Shown one piece after another: positions 53,666 to 64,000 of a stretch of DNA of 64,000 nucleotides; position 1 is the stretch's first letter; each line of letters starts with the position of its first letter. The stretch covers positions 17,214,001 to 17,278,000 of the forward strand of contig AP031354.1 of NCBI GenBank assembly GCA_037833965.1. Reading direction: 5' to 3'. The stretch comes from Marchantia polymorpha subsp. ruderalis. Its lineage: Eukaryota > Streptophyta > Marchantiopsida > Marchantiales > Marchantiaceae. The notes under the pieces are model-generated. The model did not search any database and was not told the origin of the DNA. It saw nothing but the letters and a program-made list of their open reading frames with translations. A program made the translations under genes and the position numbers.

Positions 53666-55880
53666 AATTAGAGGACCAATAACATTAGCCATGAGAGTTT
53701 CATCTCGTTTGAGAAGCCCTCACTTTTCATATGAAAGGAGGCTTTGCCTTGGCCATGAGCTTGTTGATGCTGTAGATCTGGTGGTGGACCAAGGAATCTA
53801 CTCAAGCATCACTCCGAGTCTTTGATCATGGCACAAGATGATAATGGGCTCCCGAGATCTGAATTTCTACAGAGGCGCACATACTGTTGATCATTCCATC
53901 CAGATTTGTGTATCCAGTACCGGTAATCTAGATCTCGTTCATGCAGTTGTTAGGTAGACTTGGAAAAATCTTTCAGCAGGACCATACAACATTCTCCCAC
54001 GAAGAGTATCTGCAAAAGTAAGTTAAGGCGATGAACGGGTAAGGACCAAAAGACGATGGGGTTGCAAAAAGACAGTGGGGTTCCTAGGTCGTTCGATCGA
54101 TTCGAGGATCGAGAATCAAATGCCTGCCAGTTCTTGCAAACAGACTAAAATCTTCAGCCTTATTTGACAGCGGTTGGCCTATGGCTACACGCGTAATTCC
54201 GGAAGGTGCACGCCGCGACAAATAACCTCCAAACGGATCTGATCCATCGCAGAATTGACAGTAAAATGGATATAGAACGGAGGCACCGGACTGGACAGGC
54301 GAGGGCGAGGCAGGACTACGCTTGCGGTGGACAAGAAGGACAGGCACAAATCAGTTTTCCGAAATTAGGCCTGTCCCCTGAATTACGTGGCGTTTAGACG
54401 GAGAAGGAGCCGGGACGGCCCTTCCCTGCTCCTGCAGCGGACCAGCAGGAGGAGGAGGTGATTTGGATGCGAAGTCCCATCGCTCATGGATCGAACTGCC
54501 AAGACCCCTTCCCCTCTGCGTGCCCGGAACCATGCACCCTCGCAGGCAAACTCGCAACTGCGGAATTGCGGAAATGCGCAAATGCGGAAATTCCCACATC
54601 GACAAAAACGTGGGAGTGATTCCCACCTTCCACCTCCGCCTCTCGCTCGCTCCGCGTCACATCCCAACAGTAGGTTCTACGACGAGCCGGGGCTCTGGAC
54701 TCCGCGATGATCGAAAGAGACCGCGCAAAAAGGTTCTTTCTAAACCGCCTGCCGCGCTCCTCCTGCTAAATTCGAAGCTTCCACGAACATCGGCCATCAC
54801 TTCCGAACTGCACTCGGCTCGCCGGTGCGGTCGCCCGTACCGTACTCCTCCAGGCTTTCCTCCGATAACCGGAACACCCGATATCCACCGCCCGCCAAGA
54901 GCTCGCCCGTTTCCTCCGATACCCGGAGATCCACCGCCCGCCAAGAGCTCCCACTTTCGTGCTCCGATGTCCTGTCAGAGCCCGTCGGCCTCGTCGTCTA
55001 TCCGGACGCTCCCGTGTCCGCCTCCAGATTTAGCCGCGGTTAGAGGCGTAGCGGCGGAGCTTTCGTCCGCTTCTCGACCTCCCGAGCAGCGTAGTCAAAC
55101 GGCCCTGGACTCCACGATGATCGAAAGAGACCGCGCAAAGGTTCTTCTAAGTTGGCGACTCTGCTCGAGTTGCGCCTTTGCTTCCTTTCGACGTATATTT
55201 TCACACTTTCAACTGCAACTACAATTAGACTACTTCTACGTATCAATTTTGGTACGAAACACTTCTTCATAGTTTCTGTAGTTTATCTAGACACAAACCT
55301 TATCGCCCGCATAACCATCTTGACTATACTCTTATTTGCAATTATAGACTGCCAGATTGTTTGGGAAGAGAGAACTTTAGGGACCAAGCGAGAAATTAGT
55401 GTGGGTACATCGAATAGTGCCGGCTTGAATTTTTAACTGACTCTAAAACATATTAGCGCGCACAAAAAACGAGGAATTAAGCGATTATTGTGGAGAGCTG
55501 CAGCGACGGATAATGACAATTAACTCAGCTGTGAACTCATTCGAGTTCAATAATGATCACCAATCAAATATATAATAATTCATCTTTGATCCATGAAATA
55601 TCAGATTTTTTACTAGTTATGACATACAGCTGCGTTGATTCTCCAAGACCTACTGCAAACTAATTGTGCGTTTCGAATTCTTGTGATCATATAGTCTGAT
55701 ACCCTAACCCTCAATCATCGCCGCTTTTTAAATACTCTTAATCTGAAGAATGGAATTTACGCATACACTAATTAGGCTACCTTGGTTAACTTACCACGCT
55801 GGGGTTAATGTCTAACCTTTTTGTAGCGTTTTCTGCCAACTTTGTAAACTAAACCCTAAACCCCGAACCTGTGTCAGAGA
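53666..55880. other. GC-rich region and deletion junction, copy B
   Basis: Counterpart of 15850-18020. A plus frame of 269 codons (54463-55272) is open here but stopped in copy A and is not credited as a gene. The collinearity with copy A jumps at about 55880 from 18020 to 23217. Confidence 0.4.
54883..54950 (+). repeat. 46-bp tandem duplication, copy B only
   Basis: ATCCACCGCCCGCCAAGAGC occurs at 54883 and again at 54929. Copy A has it once, near 17077. Confidence 0.85.
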
Positions 55881-57520
55881 TAGTTTAAGAAGGCAAACAA
55901 TTGGAAGTCTCTCTGTCACTTGGCGCCGTGAAGCAGAACTTTGGGGGAGCTATGGGACACCCAGCCTAAGCCTCACTTTCATACGTTGCTCCAAAAGTGT
56001 ATGGCCGAGCTGTGGCAGAGGAACAAGACAGGGCACATCGTGTGGCATCGGCAGCAGACGGACTCATTGATCGCTGGTAGCGAGTGCACGCGTGGTGTCC
56101 GAAAAGCGACCCGTTGCCGATCTCGCGCCCTCCACGAAGACGGCAGAACACGAGCTAGCATCAGGGTAAAACACGAAGGCGCAGTGCACAGTCGACAAGC
56201 GAGGGTGGGCATTTTTACCTCGTCCCAGGTGTCACACGGGCTGGAGGCACGACCTCAAAGGGCATGTCCCAGGTAGTGTTGAGGCACAACCTCAGAGGGG
56301 CATGCCCCAAGGCGAGGGTGTTCCTCGTTCGAATTCTTCCATACATGCATGCCTGTATGTATAAACAAATTAATACGTATATTTAGAATGTTTTATTTCC
56401 ATATAAGTACATTTACAAATACGCTAAGTTCTTCCATACATGTATGCCTGTATGTATAAACAAATTAATACGTATATTTAGAATGTTTTATTTCCATATA
56501 AATACATTAACAAATACGCTAAATGTACGTATTGTAGTACAGGCATGCCTGGAGGCATGGGGCATGCCTTGTGACCTTGACAGTGGGGGCATGGGCATGC
56601 CTCAAAATATTTTGACGTGCCTCCAACTCTAGTCCCAGGGTGAGTCTCGTTCGCATATTTCCATGAATTCATAGATGAATGTACAAACAAATTAATATTT
56701 ATATCTATAACTTTTTAGCAATTTTATTTCTAAGAATGATTTATTTACGTGTAAATATATTTCTGAATACTGAAAAGTATATATCTGAATATGGTAAATG
56801 TATTTAGTGTAATAAGTGCATGGACCATGCCTTTTGACCATGGACATGACCCAAACTAATTTGCTGTGCTTTCAATTTTAACTGGAGCGAGTATCAGCGG
56901 CCTCCTCCGCGAAGGATACTAGGGTCCCCAGCGAACCTCCACGTGGCCCTCGTACCCAGGCTGCCAACTGTAGTCGGAGACGGCGGGGAATGCGGGCTCG
57001 GAGTTTGGGGGGATGACGGGAGGGATCCTTTTATCCACACACCATCGAGCAAAACAAGAGAATTCTCGAAGTCGTCGCCGAGTATCCGTGCCTGGTCTGT
57101 AGGATTGGAGTAATAGGAAAATATTTTGAGGCAGGCCATACCCGTATTACACTACATACATTTAGCGTATTCAGAGATGTACTTCTACGAAAATAAAACA
57201 ATCTTAGAAGTAAAATTCTAAAAATGTTTTATTTTCGTTTAAAATTGCTGAAATTTTTTAGATATATGTATTAATTTGTTTGTATGGAAGCATGCAAACG
57301 ACGCACTCGCGCTGGTGCATGCCCTTTGATGCTGTGCCTCAAACCTTACTGGCCTGGCTTCCTGAGGCCATTCTACAACGTGCTTCGATTGGCTGTGGCT
57401 CGAGAGATTCACTGCGTCCGGGAGTCGGATGAGAATGAGTAGTTTTCGAATGTCACGACCAATGCTCACAATATTCGGCTGCCCCCTTCTTAATTCGACC
57501 TGATCTGTACAGTTCAATTG
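55881..57520. repeat. Foldback-like repeat cluster, copy B
   Basis: Counterpart of 23221-24700, with the same direct and inverted CATGCC/TACGCTAA units plus the extra tandem unit. No gene. Confidence 0.55.
56334..56523 (+). repeat. 95-bp tandem repeat, copy B
   Basis: Units 56334-56428 and 56429-56523, each starting TTCTTCCATACATG and ending TACGCTAA, differing at about three bases. Copy A has only part of one unit (about 23678-23712). The unit belongs to the foldback-like repeat cluster. Confidence 0.9.
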
Positions 57521-57975
57521 ACTGTTTCATATTTTCCACCTCCGAGGCGCATTTTGCGACTTCTCGTCGAGCTTTTGTTCCATAAGATTCTGTGACGATA
57601 TGGTAACGATATAACGTGTAAACAGGAATACTTTTTTTGGAAGGGCGAGATCGAGATGGTCATCACCAGCTTGGAGGCAGACGCTGGATTCAATCACGGA
57701 GCGAAGCATTTGGAGAAATAACGATGGCTGCCTAGCTCGTAGGCAGCAGCTGCGGCGGTGCGGCGTTAGCTTCACGTCGTACATGGTCCTCGAAAGCAGT
57801 TCCCGTTTCAGGCATAGCATCCTGCTCGTTTTCCACCGTTCGCCTTACCCATGGCTCTCCTGCCTTACGCGTGCCTTCATCACATGAATCTGTACAGCTG
57901 AACATCTCTCGCTCTGGAGGTTCCGTGCAGGCGAATTCGTCACGGAATGGCGCTTCCAACGCCCTGAGCAGTATC

Positions 57976-60900
57976 TCAATCGCAGAAACTGACCTGAAAG
58001 AGGCCGTGGAGGTGCCAGTACAGAAGGCAGCGGAGGAAGAAGAGAATCCAGCCGAGGAGCTCACGGAGGCCCCTTCGTGTCCGCTCCCCGATGTCTCCAC
58101 GACCAGGACGCATGTTGCTCTGTTGCATCCTCTCGGATTGCTCCCAGAGTCCATACGGCATGCGAACGAAATTCGCAGGCCTTGTGACTCTATTCAGTGT
58201 ACAGATAACTCTACCACCTTGCGTCACATGGTGCTCGGAGATGCCCGGCAATGGAAAAAACTCCAGGAACGAGTCATAGTCCAGCAGCTGAATTCACTTT
58301 ATACAGTTGTTTTCAAAGTGGTGCTAACTCATATACAACTCTAGTTGGCCGGGCGCAATCTGCACGAGTCGGAGGACCTGTTTTCATATACACTATGAAG
58401 AAGATTGCCACGGTTTAGAATGGTACATGAATCGTATTTTCCATACGTCTGCGGACCATCGTCACAGTTTTGAATTGTTCATGAGCCGTATTTTCCCGAC
58501 CATGTTCGGTATCAGTTCGCTCCCTGGACTATCCTTGTAGTAGAGTAGCCAAAAAGTCAATAACACCCAGTCACAAAAACGATGGATTTGTTCCTCCGTC
58601 TAAATCATTTCCGACGCCTTTGTCTCATTATGGTGATTTCGATTCGAAAAAGGAAGGCGGAATGGACATTGGGAAGACAGCTTGGCATCAGATCGTATTT
58701 TACTTGGGCAGGCCATCTACTAGTAAAAGTTAGTTCAGAAAATTTGAAGACAACATGGATTCAGGACACATTTCTTCCTGCTCCAATTCGGCTGCAGTTG
58801 CAATTCCCAGCCAGAAGTTCACAACATAATCTTCGCCTGAACAATACCTCCTTTAACCTGGAGTGGCTTCCTAGATCTTCTACCGGGAAGGGTTTAAGGA
58901 TAGTAAGTGGTGGTCGATTACCTCCTGCAACTTACTGAAGTGGGCAGTGCTGAAGAAGAGATTTACTCGAAGTGCTATAGTGGAGACTAAAAACGTCTCT
59001 CGAATAATTTCACACATTTTCTTGTTTTGACTTTCTGTGAGTCCAGTTGGATCGGATAATTTTGTTAAATTTGCACACTTAAAATGAATGAACCTGAATA
59101 CAGAAAAAGCATAATGAGTTCGTGGTGCTTAGATAACAGACTGTTCACCAGTTCAAACCTCACCACATCATCAATCTTGCCACCAGAAACAGGTCTGCTG
59201 CCCTTTCTGCGAGTCGTCACTGCCTTGCCAGGCACGACGATTAAAAAGAATTGCCTAGAATTCCCTAGCTTCAGTGAGCGAAATGTCTCAAATTGTGTAC
59301 TAAGGAAGACTTTCCCGTACCTGATCTCAGCGTGCGCACATGTAAGAACTTGTGGACCTCTACTACTGCAGACTCTAGATCAATCCTTTTGTAATTAACT
59401 CCCATTGGCATAGAGTTTACAGCAGACAATCGCTGCTTTTGAATCACATAATCTGTCACTCCTGACAGCAGTTCAAGAAAAAGCAGATAAATTGTTCTGA
59501 TTGTTTCACAAATTGTACCGAGCACCCTGTTCAGACGAAAATCAGCAGAGACGACAGATTGGGCGCAACAAATCTAGCTAGCTGCAGTCACATATCTAAG
59601 AACTCATTCCGATTCTTACTTCTTTACCTCTTTCTCACAAACTCTGCACCATCCTCAACGTAAAACTGCAATGTCTTTCCAATCACAGGCCAAACAATCT
59701 GACCGAGGAGATCTGCGATGCTTGAATTTATGACGAGTGTTGCGAGTGCCAGGTTAGGAAAGTCAACAACTTGAACACTGGATGTGGTCCTACCATGCAG
59801 ATATCCGACATTTAGTTTGACTTAACGTAGACTAGAAAAGCACCGTTTTCTAAAATGCTAAACTGGCTCATTACAAGTAATCAAGTAATCGGCGTACATC
59901 TTTGTTTCGTTTGGGATACTCCTCTAGAACACTTTTCTGGGTGGCTGGGTTGCACTTATCATGGAATTAATCACAGCTTGATGCAGAAAATCTTCAATGA
60001 AACCTTGGACGTTAAGCGAGGAATTCAGAGAGATATTCCATGAGTAATTTACTGATAGTTTTTTGGTTGCATCTTTCCATGACGGTTTGGTCTCTTGTCT
60101 TCATGGCATGTCCCTCACAAGTCTCAGGGAGGAGCCGAGGGAAGCCAAAGCTCGGAATTTCGCATTGGTGCACAACCGCTTCTTTTGATCGTTCATCAAC
60201 TTCCCAATGACATCTTGAGAGACAGCTGTAATAGACTTCGTGTCCCTGCTGCAGTTATTCCACATTAAAACGTATAATCAACACAACCCAGCCAAAGCAT
60301 CCGCCAGTTTGAAAATGCTTTGAATAGAAAGTAGCAGAAGTGATGCTTTTACGTGAAAGCGGATAAATCTCCAGACGATGTTCTTCTGCGTGTCGCAGGC
60401 CACTGAGGAAGATTATTACATCTGAGTTTGAAGCGAGGAGGAGGCCAGCGGTCTTCAAAATGCTTATTTAAAATTCACCGTGAATGATGAGGATGAGAGG
60501 GATTGCCAGTAGGAACCAAGATCCTGAGAAGAATCCACTCGTGTGGATCGGCTTTGAATCCACATGGGCTATGGACAACTTAAGACAAAGCGACCATCAT
60601 AATCGTTTGTCTGAAGTGTAGATCAGTCACATCGACTACTCAGACTCTAGAGAAATTCTTTTCCAGTCACTCTGTAATCATCACCATCCTTCTAAGACTG
60701 ATCCGTTGCGTGCATCGATGAGAAAGAAGCTACCACTCCAACCTCCTAACTGAGCAGGTTGTCCAGCCGGTGTTCGTATGAATGGCCCCCGGACGTGAGC
60801 CGGTGGAGGTTGCTTTAGTGGAAATTCTTACTTAAACTAATATGCTGGCATGTAGATGATTCTTGCTGCATGTTCAAGGAGTCATCGACCTTCAAGTAGA

Positions 60901-61640
60901 AAGATAAATATGGGAAGAATCGAGACAAGGGAAGAGACATTCAGAACAAAATACAAAATATCACATCAACACAATACCATTGGTACTTCATTTCTGGATT
61001 AGCAGATGCAAGCTTTATTATCATCGCGTCTGAAGTCAATAGTAGATGACCTGCATTAAAAACTGCTGATCCAGTCTCAGGGATGCGCGTGAGTGTATGT
61101 ACACTATTCTCTTCGTCAAGATAGAAAGAATTTCTCTCATCAAAGCGAAACAACACCAGAATTTATGTCACTTTTGGGAGTCATGGTTTCTTAAGTTTCC
61201 ACTCCGTCCAGCATATGATACCCGAAGGCTCCATATGTTGATATTTTAAGCTCCACTTCGCCCCTGAATTTCGGAGCGAGTATGGATTTCACTAGTGAGT
61301 ATTAACATTTATCTTAGAATGGCAACTACAGTAATTCCGCACCTGCACAGCAATAAATTTGCATATCAGATCCGTTCAGAGATAAGGGTGATGGAAAGTT
61401 GTGATTTCATCAGTACCTTATTGGCAGCAATGAAGCATAACATGTCTTCTGTACTTCTGATGGTGGCAAAATCAAGATTTGATGAAAATATTCATCGGTA
61501 CATCTGATGGACCTCTGTGTCAACCTTTCACAGAAGGTTTCTAGATCTGATAACACGGCCTCATTGTAGGAAGTGTGCTTAGCAGTAGTAATGCTTACAA
61601 TTAGTTTCTCATCCATTCTTAGATTGAAGGAGCTCATCAT
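57976..61640 (-). CDS. Unrecognised multi-exon gene, copy B
   Basis: Counterpart of 25145-28838. The best exon is 59821-59628, identical in reading frame and donor to 27003-26810. The frames with TICETIRTIYLLFLELL, SRPVSGGKIDDVV and MMSSFNLRMDEKL are all present. Around 60180-60230 copy B has lost about 19 bases inside the frame corresponding to 27463-27194. Near 61440 the end of the MMSSFN frame differs. Function unknown. Confidence 0.4.
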
Positions 61641-61873
61641 TCATCATGATGAGACTTGTAACAAGGCTCTTAAAAGTTTTTCCTCAAAGTGGAATTTTAT
61701 AGTTTAGCCAAAATCTGAACTTCTTCAGAAACATGTATGTGCGATTGACATGATTGCATAGATTATACAAGACTTGAAGTGAAAACTCTGAAGGAAGATC
61801 TTGCAGAGGATCATATTGCATGTGTCTAAACATATGCTTGTCATTTGCATCATGACATTCTAACCTCTTCAAT

Positions 61874-64000
61874 TTACCGACAAAGTCCTAGTTCTATACC
61901 TTTATTCATGCACTCCTCGCACACCCATGCATGGCCACCTGATTCTACTCCCTCGTATTTCACCTGATACAACTTGAAGATTTTCGCATAGTTAATATCC
62001 CCAAGAATTTTCTGAATCCTCAACCATGCTTGTGTCAGCTCCTCGCTTTCCCCAGCTTTTACAACTGCCCTACGATCATTATTGCTAATGCTATCTAATT
62101 TAACAATATCAGATTTTAAATCTGCATAGTCCGGAATCGCTTGGCCCAACCCGAAGGTCACATCCAGTCCAGCCTTCACAGCATAATACATGACTTTGAG
62201 TGAGATTTCAATGGTTTTGCTAATCCACGCGTGATTATTCAGATCCACGCGTATCTTCAAACCTTCTTGATCTTCAACCATGTGAACCCTAGTCGCCGAC
62301 TCACACATCAAGTGTAATCTAACGGTTCTCCCGACATGGATAAGTGCACTCATCCTATAGAATATGTTAACATCATCCGTAATGTATGGTCGCTTGGGGG
62401 TTCTGGTCTGCTGAAACGATTGAGTATACCCGATAATCCTGTCTACTTTAGACACAAAATCACTCAGAGTTGACTGCAGTTGTTGCTGCACAGAGAGTAT
62501 CTGCTCCATCTTCGTCTCCAATCTCTGCAGACCTAATCTTAACCTTTCATCAAAACCATCAACCTTTCTTTCAATCCTTCCCAAAGCATGTCGGATTTCA
62601 TCCAAAGCATGTCGGATTTCACAAAATTCACTTGTGCTCGCCCCACTGGATGAACGTTGATTGGAGTCTTTCATAGTAACCATTTTCTCATTTTCAGGAT
62701 AAAAGTGAATCAGATCTTTGTTCACTTCATTTACACCTTGCTGCAATGATCTCAATTGTTGGCTGTGGTCTCGATGAAATGACTCCAATGGTTGCATTTG
62801 CTTCTGAATGGTCTCATTCACAATCTCTTCCACATCGCTCTCCCACAGCAACTCCCTCGCTCTTTCTTGTATAACCTCTGTTATGTGCCCTTGAATCCGG
62901 GGCCAAGGGTGCTCATAGTTGAACAACTCTTCCTCCTTCACCAAGTGAAACCTATCCGACTGATTACCCTCAAGTTTGTCATTGATGTCACGAATGAAGT
63001 TGGATTTGAGCTCCTCGATCAGAATGGCTCTTCTGAGATGAATCGGAATCAGCATCTCCACGCAACGTGTTTGGATCACACCAAGCACTAACGCCACCCC
63101 GGGACAACCTTTCGATGATGCGCAAAATGATATAAACTCCTGGACGATATGCTTCATCACGTATTTAATCGCCACCTCCCTTGATTTATGATCCGAGCAT
63201 AACATCAAAACATCCAAGTAATTGCGGGACGTTTCTTGCTCCAAATATATCTCGTGCCCATCCAGGTAAAGTTCCATATAATGACGAGAGCAGGTCACAG
63301 TCTCCTTGGAAATATGCATCTCGCATATCAACTTGCGTCTCATGAACATCTACAATGATACAGAATTTGGTAAATGTTAAGTTGCGCATGCCAAAAATTA
63401 AATTCTACTAATGAAAAGAGAACACTCCATTCATCAAACACAAGTTACAATTAAAACTCAACGCATTCAATTTTCTAACACTATCTTTAAAATCACCTCA
63501 AAGCGTGGAAAAAAAGCAGCGGTCAGTGACATTGTTTTTTCATCTTGGCATTGAATCCGGATGCCGACAAACTTTGAAGTCTCAACCCTACGTTTCCAAG
63601 CCTTCGACTTCACGTCCGCCAATTCTTGAGGCTTCTGTACTTCAGTGCTTGCATGCTCAGGTATGAAGGAGGGAATGAAATAAAACTGAGAAGTATCTTC
63701 CACCTTGAAACACAAATCTAAATGGATAAGGATGTTCTCAATCACATCTCTGTCCACACCTTTCTGTCCATGCGGTAGCTTTCCCAGAAACTCCTCTATC
63801 AATCCAACGAAGACACTCTCGCTCACAAATCCGTCCTTGCTGGAGTATGAGGAATGCGACTTACTTTCGTGCTCTTGAGCATGAAATTTTTGACCTAGAG
63901 CTACCAGCTCACCCAATAATGTATTAGTGAGCCAGTTTGGATCTACAATGATGTAATTAAGGGTTGGAATATAAACTATGGACCCAGCGTCATTCAAATA
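61874..64000 (-). CDS. Second ROCO gene, 3' part only
   Basis: Exon 3 is 63349-61874 (491 residues, starting MFMRRKL after a TAG acceptor). Exon 2 runs from the window edge to 63497, ending FPRFE before GTGATT. The visible part covers the COR domain (YIIVDPNWLTNTLLGEL) and the helical C-terminal region, with the coiled-coil (ALDEIRHALGRIERKVDG) and the terminal Cys pair (HAWVCEECMNKG). LRR and Roc exons lie beyond the window. The frame is intact. About one residue in five of the C-terminal region differs from the first ROCO gene, and loops vary in length (KSHSSYSSKDG here against SVSYASKDG). Confidence 0.93.

Larger units (their letters stand above)
37286..60555. repeat. Recent tandem duplication, copy B
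   Basis: Direct repeat of 1 to about 27740. It lacks the 5.2 kb helicase block of copy A (junction near 55880) and carries about 425 bp (48405-48829) that copy A has lost. It also has its own small tandem duplications near 37627, 54883 and 56334. Homology with copy A continues to the right window edge at higher divergence. Confidence 0.95.

Overview
The window looks like nuclear DNA of a land plant. Genes are split by short GT-AG introns, there are long AT-rich gaps, and the recognisable genes are plant or eukaryotic: an LRR-Roc-COR (ROCO) gene, a DUF924 gene and a DEAD-box helicase of the RH1/DDX51 type. Multiple linked ROCO genes made me think of a bryophyte, but I cannot fix the genus from sequence alone.

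The dominant structure is a large direct tandem duplication. Base 1 corresponds to about base 37286, and the two copies stay collinear to the right end of the window. From 1 to about 27740 (copy A) and from 37286 to about 60555 (copy B) they differ by only around one percent by eye, plus scattered small indels. Beyond that, through the ROCO gene, they differ much more.

Layout of copy A: a possible small minus-strand ORF with an acidic tail (1.4-1.6 kb); a five-exon DUF924 gene on plus (3.1-6.8 kb); a minus-strand open frame split by one in-frame TGA (8.4-8.8 kb); a long AT-rich tract (10-15 kb); a GC-rich promoter-like region (16.4-17.3 kb); a decayed RH1/DDX51-like helicase (18.3-21.9 kb) inside a 5.2 kb block that copy B lacks; a field of repeats (21.9-24.5 kb); several exon-like minus-strand frames of an unrecognised gene (25-29 kb); and an intact three-exon ROCO gene on minus (33.9-29.1 kb). 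Between the ROCO gene and copy B lies a degenerate older paralogue of the 25-28 kb segment, so the ROCO gene sits between direct repeats from an earlier duplication round.

Copy B repeats the DUF924 gene, the TGA-split frame, the unknown minus-strand gene and the 3' part of a second ROCO gene, which runs off the right edge. The two ROCO C-terminal regions differ at roughly a fifth of residues while nearby non-coding DNA is nearly identical. Several copy-specific changes carry perfect short inverted repeats, the signature of replication template switching. The genes here do not form an evident pathway; they share a locus because they were duplicated together.
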